Below, in pieces: positions 33,951 to 50,204 of a stretch of DNA of 64,000 bases. This stretch comes from Ditylenchus dipsaci (taxonomy: Eukaryota > Nematoda > Chromadorea > Rhabditida > Anguinidae): NCBI GenBank assembly GCA_004194705.1, contig SADC01000842.1:186001-250000 (forward strand), read 5' to 3'. The notes below the pieces were generated by a model. The model was not told the DNA's origin. It saw nothing but the letters and a program-made list of their open reading frames with translations, and did no database searches. The position numbers and the translations under genes were made by a program. The first letter of the stretch is position 1. Every line of letters starts with the position of its first letter.

Positions 33951-34327
33951 AAAAAAAGCTTATTTTACAATGACAAAACCATCGCTTAGGGTTTTTTGCA
34001 AGAAAAAGCTATCTGCGACCGTATGCAGAACCATGGGTAAGTTTTGGATCCAAGAGTTATTTGAATATTATCCTTTGTTTTTAAATAGAACAGAGTCAGA
34101 TCCAGACCTAAAATTATACCAGACTGAATCCTGGCACATATGGTGAGATTCAGACCAGAAATATCTTATATCTAACTACCCTCTCTTTCGATTTAAAAAA
34201 AAGAATATGATCTATGGATCTTGGATCCTGGAAAAGCAAGTTATGTGTAAAGAAAGCTTGAATATGATTTTGAACAAAAAATACATGTGCGGCCTCACGC
34301 AAAGCCATTGGTAAGTTTTGGAATTAC

Positions 34328-34434
34328 TACAGGGTGAGTTACGTAAGCTTGCTGTTTTTCAAAAAATTTGAAAATGTCACTTTAACTAAGTAAAGGGAAA
34401 AGTGGTAAGTTTTTGTGACTCACCCTGTTTTATA
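34328..34434. mobile_element. Short ACAGGGTGAGT-ended MITE
   Basis: About 105 bp with left end ACAGGGTGAGTTACGTAAG and right end TTTTTGTGACTCACCCTGT. The middle is AT-rich. A TA-flanked Tc1/mariner-type MITE is likely. A different element with ACAGGGTGT ends occurs at 62551-62880. Confidence 0.65.
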
Positions 34435-34474
34435 GAGAATAGGATTTATGTTACAATTAGTGCAATTTGAAATC

Positions 34475-34724
34475 ACTGTATTTCCTCTAATTAAACGGCC
34501 GGCCGGTTTATTTTTCAATACCCAAAAATCTGAAAAATTTGGGGTCGATCTTGAGATTTTCGAGTGCTCAACCAAAATTGAAAAAGCGGAATCAGTAGAG
34601 CTCGTGGGAGTTGAAAAAACGCAGAGAACAGCTTTCCCGGATGCTTTATGTGGTCTGAAATATAGGTCCTCGAAGTAGAGGGGCCGTTTATTAGAGGGGC
34701 CGTTTAATTAGAGGAAATACGGTA
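34475..34724. mobile_element. CCGTATTT-family MITE, copy 4
   Basis: Begins CTGTATTTCCTCTAATTAAA and ends TTTAATTAGAGGAAATACGG. The core words GCGGAATCAGTAGAGCTCGT and GGGGCCGTTTATTAGAG are conserved. It lies downstream of the SIK gene. Confidence 0.85.
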
Positions 34725-35608
34725 AACATTAATATGTTTACCACCATCTATTGGTGACATCATTAGCTTAAGTTAACAGCTTGTTGTAGTAACACAGCTA
34801 GATTCGGCAATTACCATTAGGATTGGATTGGACATAAAGTAGCAGAACAACACTTCGAATACCAATTTAGAGATGGGCATTTCCGGCAAGTTTAAATGTG
34901 TGTGTGTTTATGCGAAACCAAAGCAATATTATGCATCCTTTCTTCTGGAATCAATAGACTTCGTTGAACAGGGACAAGAGAACACTTTTGAGCTGCTCAA
35001 AACCAGTGGTGTTTCCTTGAACTAGGGTGAAAACGGCTGAAAATCAAGTTTAGTTTTATTTTCCCGATAATCTATTTTTTGGCCAACCTTTTGATATGTT
35101 AGGAGATTGTGGCATGCGGAAAAGAGTCAGCTCCTGAACCAGAAAGACTGTTATAATTTGTAAAACTTAAAACTTAAGATAGTCAATAACTCGGAATAAG
35201 ATCTAGTGGTTCTACGGGTCCAAGCTCCAAACGAGTCCAAAGTTAAGACTATTTTAATGGGAAGATTTTTGACCGAAAGAACTGAAAAATCACGTAGCTG
35301 AGAGTTATACCCAACAGGGAATCAAGGTTAGGTAGTAAACTGAAGACATCAAGAGTATCTTAGGCATTTCGCCCATTTTAGAAATGGAAACACAAGTAAA
35401 ACCCAGAAAGACGCGACCTCAAAAATTGGTTAAACAGATGAAAAATAGCATTTTATTTAAATGATAGCACATTTATGGGGTTTTATTAAAATAAACTTTT
35501 TGCTTGTTCATTTGTATGTTTCAGTTATTTTTTCATTGATCACTTACAAGAATGGTTAGTTCATCTGGTGCTATGCGAATTCTGACTGATTCTGAAGCAA
35601 TTTTAAAA
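34725..35608. other. Downstream flank of the SIK gene
   Basis: About 880 bp with no gene or repeat recognised. It would hold the 3' untranslated region of the SIK gene transcribed from the right. No CDS is supported. Confidence 0.35.
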
Positions 35609-40002
<4,394 letters not shown>

Positions 40003-40059
40003 TGGCCGGAAACTAAAAAAAGTCAAATAAGGACAAATAATCATTTATATATTTTTAAC

Positions 40060-41340
40060 GACTGTGACTGAAACACAACTCTCAAACACTAAATTTGAAA
40101 GTCTTTTCTGAATTCCCACTTGATTTAAAATTATTTACGTGAAAAATTTCACCAGTGCTGTTTAGGATGTCAATTTTTGAGAAAATCGGTTTTGGACTTT
40201 TCACCAGACTTATAGAATACAAGTAATAGTTTGTATAAAACGGATAAAAATTTAAAAACATTTAAACTGTGTAAAAATAGTGATTTTTAAAAGGCTTAGA
40301 AATTCGGTCTAGTTTTAAAAGTTTTAACATATTTGCCGGTCAAAGATTCAAAACAAACAAATAAATCCCGGAAAACACGATTAATAATATTTTGCAAAAG
40401 TTAACTACTAATGAAAAAGTTCAATTTGCAAACACGTTTCGGATATGCAAACTCTTTGACTAAACATTATATAGATACAAAGAGTTAGTTTGCCTAAGCA
40501 TGTAACAGAAAATTGCACAGACGTGAGAATAACCAATCGACAGAATATTTAATTCATCGCAAAAACCAACCCAACCGTAAGTTTTTCAGCCAGACAGCCT
40601 TTCAGGAAAATCGCTTCAAGACTACTAACTTTTTCACCGAATTTATTGTTAAGAATTGTTTTTAAGAGTGGAAGTACATCCTACCGAAATTGTATATTGA
40701 TTTTTTAGAGGCTTTATTAATTTCGTCTTTAATTAGAATAAATAAATAAAAATCAGGATTATGTAAGTATTTTAAAAAAGGATAACTTTCTGACTTAAAT
40801 AATAATAACAACTAATTTTATCTATTTTGTTTTACTTTTTGTAATTTAACACACCAAGGACGGTTTGGAACAAATGTGTCTTCTAATGCTGAATTTCAAG
40901 CAAAAAAACTCTGCGAAAACGGATTTTCTGTTTCTAATATCCAAATTTTGAAAAAACACTTTTTGACAATTTCACTCCCAAAAAACGGATGGTCATTTTA
41001 AAAAGGCTAGTAAACCCATTTTATCATATTATTATTTTTAGAGTTCAATATTGATTTGAACCTCGATTCTCTGCGCTTATTTTAATTTTTAGTGAAATGA
41101 TTTTAAGGCAAAAAGCCGCAAATAAGAAGATTTTGTTTTCAAAACGCACCAAAGTCATTTAAAATTGATTTTCAGCGCATAGACACTCCTTTCATATATA
41201 AAGTGTTACACCAAGTTGTACCTGAGACTCAGCGCTAAAATTAATTTTGATTTGAATACAGAGTGGTAAAAAATTTGTAAACATTAAATTAGACATGATT
41301 CCGAGAAAAAAACTTAAACTTAGACATAATTCCATTAAAC
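40060..41340. other. Upstream of SIK, no gene recognised
   Basis: AT-rich sequence with no domain-bearing frame. It should contain the SIK promoter. A dyad-like CAGAGTTAGTTTGC and a TATATAGATAC run near 40468 are visible but I do not assign a function. Confidence 0.3.
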
Positions 41341-41344
41341 TTAG

Positions 41345-41481
41345 GGAACTTGTGCACTTGGGACCCCTTTTTGGTTAAATGGGAATAGGGTTTTAGGAAA
41401 CAAGCGTATGAGAATTACTTAAGAGACGTTTAAGCCCTATTCACAGTTGTCCAAAAAGGGGCTCCCAAGTGCACAAGTGCC
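41345..41481. mobile_element. 137-bp GGCACTTG-ended MITE with 8-bp duplication
   Basis: The flanks AAACTTAG (41337-41344) and AAACTTAG (41482-41489) are identical. Ends are GGAACTTGTGCACTTGGG and CCCAAGTGCACAAGTGCC. Inner words TTACTTAAGAGACGTTTAAG match the ends of the larger element at 47237-48208. Confidence 0.85.
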
Positions 41482-41489
41482 AAACTTAG

Positions 41490-43371
41490 ACAGTATTCCG
41501 AGCAATACTTCAATGCATATAGAAACCATTTTCGCCTAGCCCCAGTGAGCAAAACAAAGTAGAACACCCTTCTGTGAATAAAAAAAGGTATCCAGCTACC
41601 CTCGATTACCCTGAACCTTAATCCTTAAGGCTGATAGTCCGTTTTAGGTAAAAAAAATAAAAAAAAATTCAAAAGTCACCTGCTGACGATTTTTCGATGT
41701 TTTGAAAGACCATGACATTTTTGTTCCATTGTCACACGACGAAGTAGTTTTGATGTTGCTTTGTCCGGTTTCAGTATAATGTGTTTGAAGTAATTGAGTT
41801 TTAGAAATATTTTATTTTCATAAATCATTGGTATAACAATAGCAACATTCCAAATTACCCGTAATTTTACGCCCAGTCTTTTACAAATAAGATGAGTGTG
41901 ATAGAACCATATTACCAAACTCATAAGCTTTCCAACGTGTGAATCTAATTTGTTGTATATAAAGGGTGATTTTAATTTTTAGAAAAAAATTCCATTATGT
42001 GATACTTTTAGTGTTGTTGAGATTTGAGTTTGGTATGACTGTTACGTCCAAAGCAACCATAATATAAAAAAGGTGTGATTTACTTATTTAAATGTTACTG
42101 CTTTTTTCAAGATAAATACAGGGTCGAAGTGAAATAAAAGAACAATAATTAGTAGAGACATATTGAAGACTAGCTACAACTAGCTGTTTGGCGGTAAGCT
42201 GGTACAAGTAGAAGGAGTGTAAAATTTAAGTAAATGAATAATAAATTCTTTAACAATACTGATGATTTTGTCAATACAAAGCTGTAATCGATGATCACAT
42301 CGATGAGACCGATTGTAAACTTCAGAAAAGAAAGAGATCAACAAAACAGTGACGAAATATTTGAACACCAACAAATATTAGTTCTTATGGGTTATTCGGT
42401 CGCCGGATCTTGATGTCATTTTTTAAATGTGTAAATAGATCCTGATTATTTTCTAAACACTTTCTTATGTGATTAAACGAAACATTTTTGAGCTAGTCCT
42501 AATAAGCGATATCCTACCCCCCCCCCCCTCCCCCCAATAATTTTTAGGCTTACCAATGAGGCTTAGCTTTTAGGCTTTGGGCCTCAGGCCTTTGGCTCAG
42601 GGCTGAAGCTTTACTAGTTTCAGCTTTTTTCAAAAAAAAGTATGGTTTTAGGTACCCTAAAATCTTATTTGAGTCGGTCCTAGCATATGCTGGCTTACTC
42701 GGCGTCTAAATCTGAGCATAAAAAACAACAGAGGAGACCAAGGCAAAAGAGGGGAGGGAAAACAACTGCACAAGCGCCTTCGTCACTTTTGACTAGTTCA
42801 AATTTATTTGTGAACACGAGTGTGGCTCTGGGTGTAGGTGTGGGAGTGATCAGGGATTTTAGGTTATTGTTAACGTACCTTTATTTTTTAACTAAGCACA
42901 GTAACTGATGGGTCGTACCATCTTATTGACGAAATACAAAATGAGAAAGATACTGACAAATATTTAAAAGACCGTCTCAAAATAATATTTGAAAGACCGT
43001 TTTGAAAGACCGTCCATAAACCATAAGTACCGAGCTTTTTCTATCGCCAAATACTCGTCACCCAAAAAATGCACGAAATATTGTTAAACACAACTACCAT
43101 AAATAACATAAAAATACAGTGACTGCCTGTGTTTAAAAAACTGTTTTTTTAAGTCGAGTGTTTTCTGAAAATATTTTTAAATTTCATTCACACAACGTTT
43201 ATGTAATCAGCAACTAAGTTACGAATAAAAAATCAACAGTTTTTAGAAACTAGGGCAGTTGTCACTGTAAAAGACCATTTTGGTATAACTCAGAAAGGTT
43301 GTTGCACCAGAGCATCTGCTAGCTTTTTCACATAAGCTCTTCTGACTTCACACAACTAACAGGCTTCTGCC
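41490..43371. other. Intergenic, no gene recognised
   Basis: Contains a poly-C run at about 42519-42536 and short GAAAGACCGT repeats near 42966-43015. A plus-strand open frame at 42687-42908 is Lys/Arg-rich without homology. A segment at 41500-41600 resembles the flank of the foldback at 47767-47963 (CCCAGTGAGCAAAAC). No CDS call. Confidence 0.35.
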
Positions 43372-46300
43372 TCACAGCAGTAAATGTTTCTGTTCGTTCT
43401 GGACATATGTGTAGTCTCCAGTGCCAACATTCATTGCTGGTTGCTGTGCTGAGCCATTTCTTGACTGGGCTTGCGACTGAATTGTGATCGGAACGCTCCT
43501 TGGTTGTGCAGCAGGGTTGGCTGCCAAGTGGGTGGTTCTGGGAAGAAGATTATTGGAGGCGGCGAGATTGCCAACTGCTGTGGTAGTTAGACTGGATGCA
43601 GTCGACTGGTTGTTGTGGCTGGATGAGGAAGATGCGATTGCTGACAAATTTTCGGGAACTGCAAATGGAGGTTGATGGTGGTTGGATGTGCGTGCTTGCT
43701 GTGGAAGGGATCTGAAACATAAAAAATATTGTTTTGAGGCTAAATTTGCCACATTTAAAATAATGAGGTATCCTTTGATCCGGAATTAATTTTTCAGTGT
43801 ATTCAGACAAATTCTATGAGATGAATTTATTTAAAAAGACTGCAGATAATTTATTGAAAATTTATAATATTTCTGGAATTCGATTCAAAGTTATCAGTAA
43901 TTTATATTTATGGCGATCGCATTCATGGCAATCGCAATTTCGAATTTTAGATTTGCGGAAGACAGCTTTTTCACCCTTAAATTAAAAAATTTCAAATTTT
44001 CCACTATTCGAATCCAACTTGACTTCAAATTGCAAGATATTAATAGTACAGGGTAGAAGGCTTTTACGGTCTGAGGTTCAAAAATAAAGTAATAAATTAA
44101 TAATTTTAAATGCAAATGAAAAATAACTCAAAAAATATTTTTGAGTGCTTTTGGAGAAAAAAGACAAATATCGTATTTTCTCTAATTAGAGACCCCCTAA
44201 ACTTTGAAGGTCTGTATCTCGGGGCAGAGTAAATATTTTGCAGAGCTGTTTTTTGCATTTTCTTAACCCCCACGAGCTCTACCGATTACGCTAATTAGAT
44301 TTTTAATTTTTGCCAAAAAACTCGAGATCGACTTCAAAATTTTCCGGATTTCGGGAGGTTGAAAAGTAAACGCTTTAATTAGAATAAATACGGTATTTCA
44401 TCTCTTTGTACACAAAAATAAAAATTTGTACGTAAATTTGAACACACCCTTGTTGCTGCTGTTGAATAACCACAACTCTGGGTACTGCTGAAACGGTCAT
44501 CTTAGAAGGAACCTGAGGGGGTGAAAAGTTTGGAGGAAGTGGTGGATTGTCGCTTCCAGCCATATGCAGCTGTGCTAGGTCCTGGTCATCTGAAGCAGCA
44601 GCTTTGCCTTCAAACTGCTCCTGAGAATGGTGGTAGCCGTTGACTGTGAGAAGAGCATCTTCAGAGTTCTGCTTGTGGGCCTCCTTGTTGATGGCTGGAC
44701 GACGCAGATAGAAGCATGCACAACAGAAAAACAAGTGCACACAAACAGCAGAGCAACTAACAAGCAGATCAGCAATTTCTTAATGCCTGTCAGTTGGCTA
44801 AATACATCTCCAGGAATGTCTGAAATTTAAAAAAATATATAGACAGGTAGTAGGTTTTTTTGTTGATTTTCTAGAACGCTCTCAAAGAGTATGCAATTCG
44901 AAATTTTCCACATATTTTTTTTTAATGATTGACCAATTGGTATATTTAGGATATTGATTTTTTTTGGTGTAAATTGAATCTTTTTTGGTGCAAATATTTT
45001 TTAAGATTTTGGTTTTGCGTTATTCTATCAACTTTTTTAACCTTTTTCAATAAGTGATAACACCATCTGGTGGCCCGGCGATTCTAGTTTCCAACGAGAT
45101 ATCATTCGCTGCAATATCTTTGTAAAATGTGACGCGAAAAAGGAAAAGTATGAACCAAATTATTTTTTTCTGACCTTACCTTTATGTGATATATTTTGCA
45201 AAGATTTTCCGGTATATAAAAGCTTAACAGAAACTAGAATCGCAGAGCTACCTGCTGGTGGGATCATTTTTTAAAAAAGATATGAAAATTTAATAATAAC
45301 GCGAAAACAAAATTTGAACGCAAATTCGCACAAAAGAAATCATTTTGCACCAAAAAAAATCAATATCCGTTTATTTATAAATCCTGTATTTTTTTGTATT
45401 AGGCAGGATTAATTTTAGCGTTTTGTCTACCAACTTACAAAAGTTAGACAAATTATTTTTTAATTTTCAGGATACAGTCAAACCTCGATAATCCGCCACC
45501 CCAAAAAGTTCGTTCCCGCCTTGGGTCCAACACTTTTTTTACTCGATTTCTGAATATGTTTGCTAGTTCTGTTTCGACAGTCAGGTCGCAAATATCGTGA
45601 GGGTTGCGATTTCGCCGATCGTTTTTCATAATTATACAAAAAATTTCTCTAAAAGAGCAAAACCTCGATAAACCGCCACCCTATTTAAAAAAAAAGGGTG
45701 GCGGTTTATCGAGGTTTTGCTTTTTTAGAGGCAAATTTTTCATAATTCTGAAAAACGATCGGCAAAATCGGAATTTTCACGATATTTGCAACCAGACTGT
45801 CAAAACAGAACTAGCAAAATATTCAGAAACCGGGGTAAAAAAAGTGCCGGACCCTAGGCGGGAACGAACTTTTTGGGGTGGCGGATTATCGAGGTTTGAC
45901 TGCATTTTAGAAAATACTCAATAAACTTTTTAGTCCAACTTTTGTAGGTCGTGAATCGGAGTGCATGTCGGATATAGTGTACAGCTTGATACAGTGTACA
46001 CCTGCACCCAATATTATTTGCTTAAAATAATTAGTTTTCTAGGGTATTTTCAAAATACTATTTTGGCAAAAAAAACTTTATGTGGTCGAGTTCTTATTGT
46101 TGTTTTGGCACTAAAAATAAGATTTAGGGCTCTAAGAGGCCAGGGGAAGATTGCGCCAAGCAAAAGTTGTCTTTTATTTAAGAATATACGGTAAATAAGA
46201 TCGAAACAATTTAATGAGCTCAGTCTCAACTTTTTATCTCGTTTAATTTTTAATTTTTATTTCATATTATGTATGAAAATAATGTTGTTGAACATCCGAT

Positions 46301-49300
46301 CAAAGTAGCAAAACGAAAACAGTATCATTTATAAAAACTTACGCTCGCAATTGTGTTGGACCTGCAATCTATTGTCTAGATCGCTGTCATCTGCACAGTC
46401 GGCATACACATTACAACCCAAGGCCAATGGAATACACTCGCTTACTGTACATCTGAACTCGGACTCTTTCCTGCACTCCTCCCTGTCTGAAAAAACAATA
46501 CTCTTCTATTTGTGTAGCACGGAAAAATATAATTTTTTAAATTGTTTCGATGTCTATAACTTGGTTTTTAAAGTATATGGCTATTTTAGAGCAAATGCGG
46601 TAAATAATTTCAAAAATACAGAGAATAAAAATTTCAGGGGCTCATCCAGTGGATGTATTTTTTTTCAAAAAGAAAAAATTGATATAAATTTAAATTAAAG
46701 TTTAACAAAAATAATAAAGATGTTTTTTGGAATAGCTTAGTGTGTCAACCTACTTGTAGCCCTAGCTCTAAATGAAGACCACAACAGCCGGAAACCCTCT
46801 GCCTGGTGACTGCCCCTAGACAAGTTAGCATCTGTATGCCACCACAATGTAAGAGTGTTGTGTGTCGATTCAGCCATCCTACTGGAGTTCTTTCCAGCTG
46901 GAAATTTGCCGCAGAACTGTCCCAGGATTTGGCCAGGAGTACGCTGGTCCATTGACAGATGGTCCAGATGCAGAGGGTCAATTGGCTGCTCATGATCGAA
47001 AATATGCAGGGTGTCTTTGTCACATCTTCGACATCTCCCACAACATCAAAGTCAAGAGCCTGAAAATTGGTTTCGGAAATTATTTTGAATGCCTTTTAAA
47101 ATGAGGGCTTATTACCGGTTCAAAACTTTTCCCCACCAGTTCAAAAAATTTCACTAATCATTGACCTTCTGTACAGATTTTTCAACTTGGGCTCTAACAA
47201 AACAAGGCCTAAAATTTAATTTTAGGTAAATTTTGCGGCACTTGTGCACTTGGGGGCCCCTTTTTGGTTAACTGTGAATATGGTTTAAACGTCTCCTAAG
47301 TAACTTTTATAGGGGTATAGACGTTTCTCGAAAATGAAACTTTTTTCATTTTCGAGAAACGTTTCTCGAATTTGAAACTCAAAAGAGTAAAATATCTCTA
47401 AGGGTATATATGGAGATACTTATTTAGACATATCAAGGGTATTTGGCTGAATGTGATGGCCAAAGTCTAGCATATTCCACATTGCAAGGGTCAGGGTTAA
47501 CACATGTATGTACCCTATCCCTTGCAATGTGGAGTGTGCTGGTCTTTGGCCGCGAAGCGGCCAAATACCCTTAATATGTCTAAATAAGTATCTCCATATA
47601 TACCCTTAGAGATATTTTACTCTTTTGAGTTTCAAATTCGAGAAACGTTTCTCGAAAATGAAAAAAGTTTCATTTTCGAGAAACGTCTATGCACCCTTTT
47701 ATACGCCAGAAACGATAAAAAAAAGTTGTTTCCTAACAATTTCCGGGGTCTTTAATGAGAGTTTTTAAGAGTCTTTAATGCATGTATGATCAAGAGTGTC
47801 TCTCGGAATCATGTCTAAGGTATGTGGGTGTGCGCATCTCAACCCCAAGCAGCCAAGCCCCCGAAGGGGCGCAGGGGGCTTGAGAGTTAGAGATGCGCGC
47901 ACTCACTTACCTTAGACATGATTCCGAGAGACACTCTTGATCATACATGCATTAAAGACTCTTTTTGCCCAGCTCCAGTGACCAAAACGTGGTAGGATAC
48001 CTTAATATACGATATTTTACCTTGTGGGGACCAAGGCAGTTGGTCAATCTTTGGTAGCCAACTTTTTTTTGAGAACTTCACTTTTTAGTGCGGAAATTGT
48101 TAGGAAACAACTTTTTTATCGTTTCTGGCGTATAAAAATTACTTAGGAGACGTTTAAACCATATTTACAGTTAACCAAAAAAGGCCCCCCCCCAAGTGCA
48201 CAAGTAACAATTTTGCTAGAAATAAGCTTGAAAATTTTGTACAGAAGTTAGTCATTAAGAAATTTTTGAATTAGTCATTAAGAAATTTTTGAGTTTTTGG
48301 CGCCACTGTAATATAAAGGCAATTATAGTAACAAGTATTTTTTTTAAAGCCCGTCATGGATTTTAAAAATATTAATTGTGGCGAGAATTTTAGTAGAAAA
48401 TAAATTCAAAAAGCAGCTACTATTTGAGTTCCCGCCACAATCCACACTTTGAAAAGCCGTTATGGGTAACTTCGGTAACTAAAAAAAATCTCTCAGTGAA
48501 CCTTTGAAGAAAAAAAACACTACTTGAAATTCCTTGGCTAGTCTAGATTTTTCGAGTTTTCTATCTATTTTTCAAAAGTAGTAGATTGAGATTTGAAGCA
48601 TAACGAGTGAAAAATGGAGTGATTCAAATAAATTTGCTGGTTTCCACCTTTACTTTATGAAATGCACGGGCATTCTTCTTTAAGGCATGAGGCATACAGC
48701 ATGCATTGCAGCATATTTAAATTAATTTCGCATATAATGAAGTGAATTTTACATAATTTGCATCTCCATTAACTATTTCACTTTTTTAAACATCAGCCAA
48801 CCTTGATTCTGATGCGATAGCCAAGTGGTACAGTCACACTCAGAAAGCAGTTCTTAGAACCGTTGTAAGGCTGTGTTCCATAAGCAGAATGAGAGATGAG
48901 AAGTCCAGACTCACCATTAACTGATCGCTTGAGACCAGGCAGACAGCTGTCCCACCGACTATGACCATCCATGTATACTGCAATAAATTGAACAATATTC
49001 AATGTGTAACATTTTATTTTTTATTTATTTTCAGGCATATTGATAAGTCTCAGAATATCTTTTTATTTAACACTCCAAGTACCACCTGGATCGGTGAAAT
49101 TCGATGAAAAATAAATTTTCCGAAAATGCAATTATTTGCTTCTTTGGAATTTTTACCGGCGATAATTCCGTGGTATTTGAGCAAATGACACACCATTAGA
49201 AAGCTTAATTCAAGGTCTTTCATAGGTACTTATGCTGTTTTCCCCCGCACCTAATATTTTCGATTTTTGTATAATTTAATTTAAATTTGCGACAAAAAAA

Positions 49301-50204
49301 ACTTTTACTGTGTGATCAACTGTGTATAGATATCAATTTCGTGGATCCAGAGACAGGAATGCACGCTCAAGAAAATGAATCCGTTTGGCAGAAATACAAG
49401 AGAAGACACAAGAATGAATTCGGTACCGCAAGAGCATTATTTCAGTCATATGTATCAGATTTTGTTTGGAGAAAGAAATTTGAGGGTGACGATATTTTTT
49501 ATCATTGTTGAATTGTATAATTGTGATGCATAACAAAAAGATTTAAAATTGATATTAAACATAATTTTAGAAAAATATGGTGTGTGGGAGTACCCTTTCT
49601 TATAAATATAAACATGACATGGCTTTACACTAAAAACTATTATAAATCGCTCTTTCATACAAGCATCCATTCCAAGGTATTCAATTATTACAATTAAATT
49701 TTTGACCTACTCACACTCGGGCAGGTACTCGGTGTGCTAAAAACTAGAACTACACTGTACCGTCTTATTTTTTTAAAGATCAGCACGTAAAGCTTTTTAA
49801 AAGTTTCGGGAATTGTTTTGACTTCAGACATTTAAACGGCCAGCGACAGATTGAGACAATTCAAATTGATACAATGACGATTGAGACAAAATCATCGGTC
49901 TTATTCCGAAAACATTTTTGAAATAAGACCGCTTATTTTGTCTCAATCGTCATTGTCTTAATTTGAATTGTCTCAATCTGCCGCTGCCCATTTGAACTTG
50001 ATGTTTTTCTACTAGAGCATGCCGCTTTATCAGACGAAATACAGTATGCTTATGCTCATTGTTATAATTTTTAAATTAACGTATTAATCTTTGAATTAAC
50101 TCACCTATTTTGGGATCAGCCGAAATAACAGCCAGTAAGTGTCTAGTGTGAAATAATAGTATTTGAAATAATAAGAAGTGAACAACGAATATATGGCCTG
50201 CCAT
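43372..50204 (-). CDS. CUB-LDLa single-pass membrane protein, MIG-13-like layout
   Basis: Six exons: 50105-50204, 48802-48977, 46754-47059, 46343-46486, 44448-44819, 43372-43711 (TAA), about 480 residues. Exon 1 is a signal peptide (MAGHIFVVHFLLFQILLF). Exons 2-3 form one CUB domain (WDSC, LISHSAYGTQPY, CFLSVTVPLGYRIRIK, then TLHIFDHEQP, ILGQFCGK, LTLWWHTD). Exon 4 is an LDL-receptor class A repeat (EFRCTVSECIPL, CNVYADCADDSD). Exon 5 has a membrane helix (LLICLLVALLFVC). The cytoplasmic tail is Pro-, Gln- and Ser-rich and ends YTYVQNEQKHLLL. Signal, CUB, LDLa, TM and Pro-rich tail is the layout of C. elegans MIG-13, a guidance and cell-polarity receptor. NETO/SOL-2 proteins usually carry more CUBs. 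Two frame breaks, near 47015 and 44730, each need one base. Confidence 0.7.
44169..44395. mobile_element. CCGTATTT-family MITE, copy 5
   Basis: Begins TATCGTATTTTCTCTAATTA and ends TAATTAGAATAAATACGGTA. The core includes CCCACGAGCTCTACCGATTA. It lies in the last intron of the MIG-13-like gene, just after exon 5. Confidence 0.8.
45475..45902. mobile_element. Pogo-like palindrome, CAGTCAAACCTCG type
   Basis: 428 bp. Left end CAGTCAAACCTCGATAATCC after TA, right end the mirror. The last dinucleotide is CA instead of TA. The palindrome folds around about 45690 at TAAAAAAAAAGGG. Core GTCCGACAC-like and TCGCAAATATCGTGA words are shared with the other pogo-like copies. Located in an intron of the MIG-13-like gene. 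Confidence 0.8.
47312..47695. mobile_element. 384-bp foldback with 8-bp duplication
   Basis: The flanks CTTTTATA (47304-47311) and CTTTTATA (47696-47703) are identical. Ends GGGGTATAGACGTTTCTCGA and its mirror. The arms are almost perfect and include ACGTTTCTCGAA repeated twice and CTCCATATATACCCTTAGAG. The centre reads GGCCAAATACCC / CCTTGCAATGTGG. Confidence 0.85.
47767..47963. repeat. GC-rich foldback, copy 3
   Basis: 197 bp. Arms start AAGAGTCTTTAATGCATGTA and contain ATTCCGAGAGACACTC and ACCTTAGACATG. The centre, with CCCCGAAGGGGCGCAGGGGG, is GC-rich. It is the best copy of the family seen at 18728 and 20779. Confidence 0.8.
49315..49512 (+). pseudogene. Merlin/ISXO2-type transposase fragment
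   Basis: The C-terminal end of a DDE transposase: INFVDPETGMHAQENESVWQ, then KYKRRHKNEFGTARALFQSY, VSDFVWRKKF and a stop at 49510-49512. The pattern 'NFVDP.TG.....E..W...K......GT...L..Y...F.WR' is that of ISXO2-like domains in Merlin elements. Upstream sequence has no matching catalytic part, so it is a remnant. It lies opposite in strand to the MIG-13-like gene, between its exons 1 and 2. Confidence 0.75.
49837..49990. repeat. Small palindrome, about 150 bp
   Basis: The left arm GACAGATTGAGACAATTCAA and right arm TTGAATTGTCTCAATCTG mirror each other, continuing with ATGACGATTGAGACAAAAT. The repeated word TTGAGACAA is iterated within each arm. The centre reads GAAAACATTTTTGA. Confidence 0.8.

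Larger units (their letters stand above)
47237..48208. mobile_element. 972-bp GGCACTTG-ended element with 8-bp duplication and nested insertions
   Basis: The flanks AATTTTGC (47229-47236) and AATTTTGC (48209-48216) are identical. Ends are GGCACTTGTGCACTTGGG and its mirror, continuing with TTAAACGTCTCCTAAGTAA in both arms. Next inside lie mirrored CGTTTCTGGCGTATAAAA and TTGTTTCCTAACAATTTCCG segments. Two other foldbacks sit within it (47312-47695 and 47767-47963). It is the full-size relative of the 137-bp MITE at 41345. It lies in the intron between exons 2 and 3 of the MIG-13-like gene. Confidence 0.8.
47104..48340. mobile_element. Pogo-like foldback split by a nested element
   Basis: Outer shell. 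47104-47236 and 48209-about 48340 contain mirrored TTCTGTACAGATTTTT / AAAATTTTGTACAGAAG and AATCATTGACC / AGTCATTAAG words. They resemble the inner part of the 24203-24855 palindrome. The shell is interrupted by the element at 47237-48208. The outer limits are approximate. Confidence 0.55.

Noticed and set aside
42687..42908. Lys/Arg-rich plus-strand open frame
   Set aside because: Basic low-complexity frame with no homology and no splice context.
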